The notes under the pieces were generated by a model. The model saw only the letters and a list, made by a program, of their open reading frames with translations. It ran no database searches and was not told the origin of the DNA. Both the position numbers and the translations under genes were made by a program. This document shows, piece after piece, positions 16,653 through 21,594 of a DNA stretch of 21,594 nucleotides. The first letter of the stretch is position 1, and each line of letters begins with the position of its first letter. The DNA is from an uncultured Synergistales bacterium. GTDB lineage: Bacteria; Synergistota; Synergistia; Synergistales; Aminobacteriaceae. The DNA lies in the NCBI GenBank assembly GCA_905233335.1, contig CAJOED010000022.1, forward strand, positions 1-21,594. Reading direction: 5' to 3'.

Positions 16653-17624
16653 ATGAAAAAACTTCTTGCGTTAGTTCTCGTTCTCGTTATGGCAGGTTCA
16701 GCTTCGGCGGCAGTAACACTCACTTATGCTGAAGTCAACCCGATGGACTCCATCGTCGGACAGACTGCTGCGGCGTTCAAGGCAAAAGTAGAAGAGCTTT
16801 CCGGCGGCGAGGTCATCATTGACATTCAGGCGGGCGGAGTTCTCGGTTCTGAAGCTCAGGTGCTTGACGGTATTCTTGGCGGCGGCGACACAATTGACAT
16901 GTCGAGGATTTCAGCGTTCGCACTCACAAGCTATGGCTGTCAGAAGGCTATGCTTCTCTCAATCCCGTATACATTCGTGAGCCGTGAACATTTCTGGAAG
17001 TTCGCGAATAGTGAGCTTGCCGCAGAGTTCCTTGCTGAACCGAACACAATCGGGCTTCCGTTGAGGGGAATATGCTACGGTGAAGAGGGATTCAGGCACT
17101 TCTTCTTCAAGGACAAAGTCGGCGGACTCTCTGACCTCAAAGGCAAAAAGATCCGCGTTTCCGATGACCCGATTATGACCGGCATGGTCAGCAATCTCGG
17201 CGCAAATCCGACAGTCGTAACGTACACGGAACTTTACAGCGCACTTCAGACGGGAGTAACCGACGGTGCAGAACAGCCCATCGCGAATTACCGCTCAAAC
17301 GCATTCTCTGAAGTTGCCCCGAACTTATTACTCGACGGACACACACTCGGAGCTATTCAGATTGTCATTGCTGATTCAGGGTGGAACAAGCTCAACGACC
17401 AGCAGAGAGCATGGATCATGGAAGCAGGGAAATATACTCAGGACTTCAACGCGAAACTTTCAGCGGGTGAAGAAGAGAAAGTTCTCGCAATGCTCAAGGC
17501 AGACGGCGTAACGATCGTGGACGTTCCCGACAAAACAGAATGGGTGAAAGCCTGCCAGCCTACAATACAGGCAAACACAAAATCACAGGCGGCACTCTAC
17601 AAACAGATCGTAGACCTTCAGTAA
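16653..17624 (+). CDS. dctP: TRAP transporter solute-binding protein, DctP family
   Basis: Periplasmic protein that captures a carboxylate solute for the DctQM membrane pair. The 323 residues have a signal peptide (MKKLLALVLVLVMAGSASA), then the DctP fold starting VTLTYAEVNPMDSI. The substrate-clamping arginine conserved in the family is probably Arg168 in LKGKKIRVSDDP. The next typical segment, TELYSALQTGVTDGAEQPIA (192-211), is also present. The ligand cannot be read from sequence: C4-dicarboxylates, other organic acids or amino-acid-like acids are all possible. A good AGGAGG site precedes the ATG. A terminator hairpin follows the stop. Confidence 0.93.
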   Translation: MKKLLALVLVLVMAGSASAAVTLTYAEVNPMDSIVGQTAAAFKAKVEELSGGEVIIDIQAGGVLGSEAQVLDGILGGGDTIDMSRISAFALTSYGCQKAMLLSIPYTFVSREHFWKFANSELAAEFLAEPNTIGLPLRGICYGEEGFRHFFFKDKVGGLSDLKGKKIRVSDDPIMTGMVSNLGANPTVVTYTELYSALQTGVTDGAEQPIANYRSNAFSEVAPNLLLDGHTLGAIQIVIADSGWNKLNDQQRAWIMEAGKYTQDFNAKLSAGEEEKVLAMLKADGVTIVDVPDKTEWVKACQPTIQANTKSQAALYKQIVDLQ

Positions 17625-17643
17625 CGTTTTACGAATAATAACG

Positions 17644-17680
17644 GCGGGGGGAAGGATGATATTTTTTCTCCCGCTTTTTT
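17644..17680 (+). terminator. Intercistronic terminator between dctP and dctQ
   Basis: GCGGGGGG-type left arm (from 17644) pairs with TCTCCCGC (17667-17674) through 7-8 bp including G-U pairs, and TTTTTT (17675-17680) follows. It lies inside an operon, so it probably lets only part of transcription through. This gives more binding protein than membrane subunits. Confidence 0.75.
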
Positions 17681-17698
17681 GTGAGGAGATGAATTTTT

Positions 17699-18226
17699 AT
17701 GCGCGGATTTTTCAAGGCCGTATCAATGATAAAGCCACTTTATGACATCACAGACAAACTAGTAATGTTAATCTGCAAATTATTATTAATCGCTGACATC
17801 GCAATTACCTCAATGGCTGTTGCGGGACGCTATATCTCATGGATACCCGACCCGGCATGGAGCGAACAAATGGTGCTTACGTTCATGGTATATATGGCTG
17901 TGTTGTCGGCAACCCTTGCTATCAGGAGACGTGCGCACATACGCATGACAGCGTTCGACAAATACATGCCCGAAGGACTCGTGAAGTTCCTGGATCTTAT
18001 TGCGGATATAGCTGTTTTTGCGCTCGGAATTATTATGCTGGTGTACGGGATAAAAGTATGTCAGTCGCCGCTTGCACGTTTCGGACGCTATGAGAGTATT
18101 CCGACATTGAGTCGTTTCTGGATGTATCTTCCTATTCCTGTTGCGGGTGGAAGCATGGCAATCTTTGAGCTTGAGCAGATATTCCAAAGGCTTGAAGCTA
18201 TTTTTGTTGGTGAGGGGGAAAACTAA
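17699..18226 (+). CDS. dctQ: TRAP transporter small membrane subunit, DctQ family
   Basis: Small four-helix inner-membrane subunit that pairs with DctM to move solute with sodium. The 175 residues show hydrophobic segments at about 22-42, 55-75, 95-117 and 140-160. The DctQ signature around the second helix is visible: WSEQMVLTFMVYMAVLSATL followed by RRRAHIRMTAFD. GAGGAG precedes the ATG by 10 nt. It sits behind a terminator hairpin and ends 2 nt before dctM, as expected for a tightly coupled pair. Confidence 0.9.
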   Translation: MRGFFKAVSMIKPLYDITDKLVMLICKLLLIADIAITSMAVAGRYISWIPDPAWSEQMVLTFMVYMAVLSATLAIRRRAHIRMTAFDKYMPEGLVKFLDLIADIAVFALGIIMLVYGIKVCQSPLARFGRYESIPTLSRFWMYLPIPVAGGSMAIFELEQIFQRLEAIFVGEGEN

Positions 18227-18228
18227 TT

Positions 18229-19530
18229 ATGAGTCCTGAAGACATTGCAACTCTAGTACTACTCGGATCATTTTTCGTCATGATATTATTGCGCTTTCCG
18301 ATTGCTTATGCTGTCGGACTGTCCACCGTGTTCTGCCTTCTTGCGCAGGGTCAGGCACTCGTTACCCTCCCGCAGCAAATGGTGAAGGGCATATGGTCAT
18401 TCTCACTTATGGCTGTCCCGTTCTTTATCACAATGGGCGTTCTCATGGGCACAGGAGGTATTTCCGACAAGCTGATTGCGCTGGCTAACTCCCTCGTCGG
18501 GTGGATGAGGGGCGGACTTGCTATGGTGAACATTGTAGCCTCGTACTTTTTCGGCGGGATTTCGGGTTCTGCTTCTGCCGACACAGCGTCGCTCGGCTCT
18601 ATACTCATTCCCATGATGGTAGATCAGGGCTATGATGCTGACTTCTCCACTGCTGTAACGATAACATCATCATGTGAAGGACTCTTAGTCCCTCCGAGTC
18701 ATAACATGGTAATTTACGCAACGACGGCAAGCGGAATTTCTGTCGGAGCATTATTCATGGCAGGGTATATTCCCGGTGCACTGCTGGCTGTATCATTGAT
18801 GGTCGGCTCATACATTATCTCTGTGAAGCGCAAATATCCCAAAGGTGCTCCCTTCAGCCTGATGGTGTTCATCAAGCAGCTTCTGACTTCATTCTGGGCA
18901 CTTGCGGCGGTGTTAATCGTAGTCGTCGGTGTTGTCGGCGGCGTGTTCACAGCAACAGAGTCGGCGGCTATTGCGGTCGTGTATTCGCTGTTGGTGTCGG
19001 TGTTCGTGTACAGGGGCTTGACGTGGCGCGGCGTATGGAAGGCACTCGATACCTGCATCGAAACTCTCGCTATCGTCCTGATACTGATTGCAACGTCGGC
19101 GGCGTTCGGTTACTGTCTCACTACGCTTCACGTTCCGGCAAAGGCGGCAATGCTCATCAAGTCCGTATCCGACAACCCGATAATCATCGCCCTCATGCTG
19201 AACGCAATACTGTTAGTGCTCGGCTGTATTATGGACATGGCACCGATAATTCTTATTGCGACCCCGATATTGCTTCCTGTTGCGCAGTCAATCGGTATCA
19301 GCCCGATTCAGTTCGGCGTTATGGTAATCCTGAACTGCGGCATAGGGTTATTGACACCTCCGGTCGGGTCCGTGCTGTTCATAGGGTCAGCGGTTGCGAA
19401 ACTGCCGATGGAGAAGGTCGTAAAAGCTACGTTGCCGTTCTACATCTGCATGTTGATTACGCTGTTACTGATTACGTTTGTCCCGGCTATAAGTCTGTGG
19501 CTTCCTGCGTTCTTTGGCTACGGCGTGTAA
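18229..19530 (+). CDS. dctM: TRAP transporter large membrane subunit, DctM family
   Basis: Inner-membrane transport channel of the TRAP system, a sodium-driven importer of the ion-transporter superfamily. The 433 residues match the usual length and are almost wholly hydrophobic, with about 12 predicted helices. Family signs are FGGISGSASADTASLGSILI in the first half, LLVPPSHNMVIYA, and GIGLLTPPVGSVLFIGSAVA in the second half; these are the two re-entrant hairpin regions. It begins 2 nt after dctQ and ends before a strong terminator. Confidence 0.95.
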   Translation: MSPEDIATLVLLGSFFVMILLRFPIAYAVGLSTVFCLLAQGQALVTLPQQMVKGIWSFSLMAVPFFITMGVLMGTGGISDKLIALANSLVGWMRGGLAMVNIVASYFFGGISGSASADTASLGSILIPMMVDQGYDADFSTAVTITSSCEGLLVPPSHNMVIYATTASGISVGALFMAGYIPGALLAVSLMVGSYIISVKRKYPKGAPFSLMVFIKQLLTSFWALAAVLIVVVGVVGGVFTATESAAIAVVYSLLVSVFVYRGLTWRGVWKALDTCIETLAIVLILIATSAAFGYCLTTLHVPAKAAMLIKSVSDNPIIIALMLNAILLVLGCIMDMAPIILIATPILLPVAQSIGISPIQFGVMVILNCGIGLLTPPVGSVLFIGSAVAKLPMEKVVKATLPFYICMLITLLLITFVPAISLWLPAFFGYGV

Positions 19531-19546
19531 GGAAAAAGAAAATATC

Positions 19547-19580
19547 TCCCTTCCGTGTGTGAATGCGGGAGGGATTTTTT
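19547..19580 (+). terminator. Intrinsic terminator of the ptb-dctPQM operon
   Basis: TCCCTTCCG (19547-19555) pairs with CGGGAGGGA (19566-19574) through 9 bp with one G-U pair and a 10-nt loop, followed directly by TTTTTT (19575-19580). Confidence 0.9.
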
Positions 19581-19586
19581 GTGCCG

Positions 19587-19595
19587 TGTTATAAT
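19587..19595 (+). promoter_or_regulatory. Candidate extended -10 promoter of the first sugar transferase
   Basis: TGTTATAAT at 19587-19595 is a perfect extended -10, placed 7 nt after the terminator T run. Transcription would start near 19602, right at the AAAAGGAG ribosome site, giving a very short leader. No -35 is visible. Confidence 0.4.
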
Positions 19596-19614
19596 TCACA
19601 AAAAGGAGCTTATT

Positions 19615-20985
19615 ATGTCCGTTCGTTATTCCCTGCTTTCATGTCTTCAGGCAGTTATTGATGTAGTTCTGTATAATTTGTGCTTCTCGTTTTTTGCCGC
19701 AAGTATCAGCTTTGAGTCCCGCGCATTTCTCACTGGTACGATGACAGCGTTTTTTCTGTTCAGTTCACTGTACGGCTTCCGTAACTGGACATTCTGGGAC
19801 GAAACAAAATCAGTTCTCCGTTCAATGCTCTCAATTCTCCTAGTGAACGCTCTGTTCCTGTACACCAGCAAGACAGATATTCCGTTCGTGTTCATGTTCG
19901 CGGCACTGGCTGTATTCATTCCCGCGACGCTGACAGCAAGATACTTTTTCCGGCGTATATTCTTTGCGCTTGGCCTCCTACAGAAGTCCGTACTAATTCT
20001 CGGTGCAGGGAGTGCAGGAGAAATTTTCGCACAGAGCATCAATGATTCACCGTTCATAGCGCGTAAGGTCATGGGCTTTCTCGATGACGACGACACCAAA
20101 CAGGACGCAACAATCGCGGGGGCAAAAGTTTTGGGCAGGCTTGCGGACTTTGAGAGCGTACAGAAATCACTCAACGTTGACGAGGCAGTAATAGCTATCC
20201 CGACGGCTTCACGAAAAACCCTCACCGAAATTCTCAACAAAGTAGAGGACAACGTGAGCAGGGTGCTGTATATTCCGGATATGTACATGCTCACGACGAT
20301 GAGCGCAACGATACGGAGCATTGACGGAATGCCGATAATTTCCGCCTCACAAGGTCTGCTGAATCCCTTCAACCGCTTCATAAAGAACATTATGGATTAT
20401 GTTGGCGGGAGTGTTGCGCTGTTACTGTCTTCACCGTTCATGATATATACAGCATGGAGGGTAAAGCATGAGGACGGCGGGAACGTGTTATTCCGGCACA
20501 AGAGAATAGGCCGTGAGTTGAAGCCGTTTTACCTGTACAAGTTCAGGACGATGGTGCCGAATGCAGAGGAGATTTTGCAGGAGATGCTGAAGGACGACAA
20601 ATTGCGCGCGGAGTTTGAGGAAGCGTTCAAGTTCAAGGACGACCCGCGAATTACGCCTTTCGGGCATTTCTTGAGACGGACGAGCCTCGATGAACTTCCG
20701 CAAATCTTCAACGTCTTACGTGGGGAAATGAGCCTTACGGGGCCGCGACCGATAGTGCAGAAGGAGATAGAGCTGTATTACGGGTACAGGACAGCGCGTC
20801 AGATTTTCCACGTGAAGCCTGGCATGACTGGATTCTGGCAGGTGAGCGGGCGCAATGACGTGAAAGACTACAAACAGCGAATCGACTATGACTTGTACTA
20901 TATACACAACTGGTCAGTATGGCTTGATATTATTATCATGCTGCGTACAATAAAAGCAGTGCTGAAGGGTACAGGGGCATATTAA
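19615..20985 (+). CDS. Polyprenyl-phosphate hexose-1-phosphate transferase (WbaP/EPS initiating type)
   Basis: Inner-membrane enzyme that starts surface-polysaccharide synthesis by moving a sugar phosphate onto undecaprenyl phosphate. From ATG 19615 (456 residues): several transmembrane helices at about 1-115, a Rossmann-like domain at about 123-235 (SVLILGAGSAGEIFAQ), a membrane re-entrant helix near 258-280, and the catalytic bacterial-sugar-transferase domain to the end. Conserved motifs are FRHKRIGR, YKFRTM, RRTSLDELPQIFNVLRGEMS (the Asp-Glu catalytic pair), LTGPRP and PGMTGFWQVSGR. The sugar cannot be told from sequence. AAAAGGAG at 19601-19608 sets the start; an upstream in-frame ATG/TG region lies within the terminator. 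A paralogue begins at 21184. Confidence 0.92.
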   Translation: MSVRYSLLSCLQAVIDVVLYNLCFSFFAASISFESRAFLTGTMTAFFLFSSLYGFRNWTFWDETKSVLRSMLSILLVNALFLYTSKTDIPFVFMFAALAVFIPATLTARYFFRRIFFALGLLQKSVLILGAGSAGEIFAQSINDSPFIARKVMGFLDDDDTKQDATIAGAKVLGRLADFESVQKSLNVDEAVIAIPTASRKTLTEILNKVEDNVSRVLYIPDMYMLTTMSATIRSIDGMPIISASQGLLNPFNRFIKNIMDYVGGSVALLLSSPFMIYTAWRVKHEDGGNVLFRHKRIGRELKPFYLYKFRTMVPNAEEILQEMLKDDKLRAEFEEAFKFKDDPRITPFGHFLRRTSLDELPQIFNVLRGEMSLTGPRPIVQKEIELYYGYRTARQIFHVKPGMTGFWQVSGRNDVKDYKQRIDYDLYYIHNWSVWLDIIIMLRTIKAVLKGTGAY

Positions 20986-20989
20986 TTCA

Positions 20990-20998
20990 TGATATAAT
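20990..20998 (+). promoter_or_regulatory. Candidate extended -10 element
   Basis: TGATATAAT at 20990-20998 is a perfect TGNTATAAT, just after the stop of the first transferase and 50 bp upstream of the stronger promoter at 21025. No -35 is visible. Confidence 0.35.
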
Positions 20999-21024
20999 CT
21001 CACGAAACATTAAGTAGAAAGGAC

Positions 21025-21054
21025 TTGACACGATTGAATTTATTTGGCTATAAT
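21025..21054 (+). promoter_or_regulatory. Near-consensus sigma-70 promoter ahead of the second transferase
   Basis: TTGACA (21025-21030) and TATAAT (21049-21054) both match consensus exactly, with an 18-nt spacer. Transcription should start near 21061, inside the ATCAC repeat. It is the strongest promoter sequence in the window. Confidence 0.8.
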
Positions 21055-21055
21055 T

Positions 21056-21084
21056 ATCACATCACATCACATCACATCACATCA
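21056..21084 (+). repeat. Pentanucleotide tandem repeat (ATCAC)5 plus partial copy
   Basis: Five exact ATCAC units (21056-21080) and a partial ATCA (21081-21084) begin 2 bp after the -10 box and cover the predicted transcription start and first 20 or so transcribed bases. The position is suited to slippage that changes promoter or leader strength; the repeat is outside any coding region. Confidence 0.9.
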
Positions 21085-21133
21085 TGATTATTTTTGTATT
21101 TTAGCGTCTTCATGTTCGCATAAGAATAAATCG

Positions 21134-21163
21134 CGTTCGTCTGTATTCGGGCGGACGTTTTTT
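21134..21163 (+). terminator. Terminator hairpin in the leader of the second transferase (possible attenuator)
   Basis: CGTTCGTCT (21134-21142) pairs with GGGCGGACG (21149-21157) through 9 bp with three G-U pairs, and TTTTTT (21158-21163) follows. It lies between the promoter at 21025 and the gene at 21184. It could be a leader attenuator, the end of a roughly 100-nt small RNA, or the terminator of the upstream gene. Confidence 0.65.
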
Positions 21164-21183
21164 GTTGTCGTGGAGGCGCAATA

Positions 21184-21594
21184 ATGAACATGTCTCCCGC
21201 AACCCGAAAACTTCTCCTTTTTGCGTCGTCATGTGTTCATGCTGTCCTTGATGCCGTAATACATCAAGTCATTCTGTCGCTTCTGTGCGGTGAGCTTGCG
21301 TTTGAGTTCCGCGTCTTCATGTCCGGCGTTATCGTCGTGTCGTGCTGGTCGGCGGGGCTTTATGGCTTGGGCGTACTCTCACGGACATTCACGGCAGAAA
21401 CACGCGCCCTTGTACGTTCGGGACTTCTCGTGCTGTTCCTGAACGTGTTATTCGCCGTAACGACCGAAAACCCCGTGCCGCTCTCCGATGTCATTATGAC
21501 GCTTGCAGTATTTTTTGCCGTGAGTTTTGCTTTGCGCTGTTCGTTGCGTTCGTTCATGTCATCAACGCCGGGAATATTCCGCAAAATCATATCG
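21184..21594 (+). CDS. Second polyprenyl-phosphate sugar transferase, N-terminal part (cut by window end)
   Basis: The frame from ATG 21184 is open to the last base of the window (137 codons), with GGAGG at 21172-21176 and 7-nt spacing. The translation is a string of transmembrane helices that aligns with the N-terminus of the transferase at 19615. Both begin with a short basic start, then FE(F/S)R(V/A)F near residue 40, a LYG turn, an ET...LVRS / ET...VLRS segment, a LFLNVLFAVT / LLVNALFLYT helix and an AVF helix. The catalytic domain lies outside the window, so enzyme activity is inferred only from this paralogy. The gene is probably controlled by the promoter, repeat and hairpin just upstream. 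Confidence 0.8.
   Translation, partial: MNMSPATRKLLLFASSCVHAVLDAVIHQVILSLLCGELAFEFRVFMSGVIVVSCWSAGLYGLGVLSRTFTAETRALVRSGLLVLFLNVLFAVTTENPVPLSDVIMTLAVFFAVSFALRCSLRSFMSSTPGIFRKIIS

Noticed and set aside
20985..21090. Invertible promoter flanked by TCATGAT copies
   Set aside because: The copies at about 20987 and 21083 are only 7-8 bp, partly palindromic, and do not extend into longer inverted repeats. No recombinase gene is in the window.
21084..21104. Leader peptide MIIFVF between promoter and hairpin
   Set aside because: The ATG has only ATCAC repeats upstream and no Shine-Dalgarno site. There is no run of regulatory codons that would suggest classical attenuation.
1..21594. CRISPR arrays, tRNA or rRNA genes, complete insertion sequences
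   Set aside because: No spaced direct repeats, cloverleaf-like sequence, rRNA-like stretch or transposase frame was found by reading the window.

Overview
The window looks like a chromosomal segment of an anaerobic, two-membrane (diderm) fermenting bacterium. It combines LPS-export genes (LptC- and LptD-like), a long single-chain purL of the clostridial type, a Ptb-family phosphotransacylase and a TRAP transporter. TTG and GTG starts and extended -10 promoters (TGNTATAAT) are frequent. Synergistota is my best guess, with Negativicutes as the alternative; this is inference from gene content only, since no rRNA or other marker gene lies in the window.

Layout. 1-138: the end of a predicted permease. 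166-5984, minus strand: purL followed directly by a large multidomain protein with an N-terminal beta-barrel-like domain, a helical middle, two cold-shock/OB-like domains and a C-terminal Swt1-type HEPN domain. This is the most novel gene here. 5985-6292: a divergent regulatory region with direct repeats behind the purL promoter and three extended -10 boxes facing right. 6293-14925, plus strand: an envelope cluster of M23/LysM peptidase, pyrG, two exported proteins, lptC-like, lptD-like and a class IV aminotransferase, closed by a strong terminator. 15041-15551: an AT-rich, broken gene for a small exported protein. 15696-19530: ptb and dctPQM, with a terminator hairpin between dctP and dctQ and another at the end. 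19615-21594: two tandem paralogous polyprenyl-phosphate sugar-phosphate transferases, the second cut by the window edge. Between them lie a near-consensus promoter, an (ATCAC)n repeat at the predicted start of transcription, and a terminator hairpin ahead of the second gene.

How the genes fit together. The 6.3-14.9 kb block serves envelope assembly: peptidoglycan hydrolysis, CTP supply, LPS bridge and outer-membrane insertion. The final two genes begin surface-polysaccharide synthesis. The ptb-TRAP unit couples solute uptake to acyl-phosphate metabolism.

Data quality. Four frameshifts fall between 11.2 and 15.4 kb, in three genes. One is explained neatly by loss of one unit of an 8-bp tandem repeat. 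The remaining larger genes are open throughout. Whether the shifts are biological or assembly errors cannot be decided from the sequence alone.
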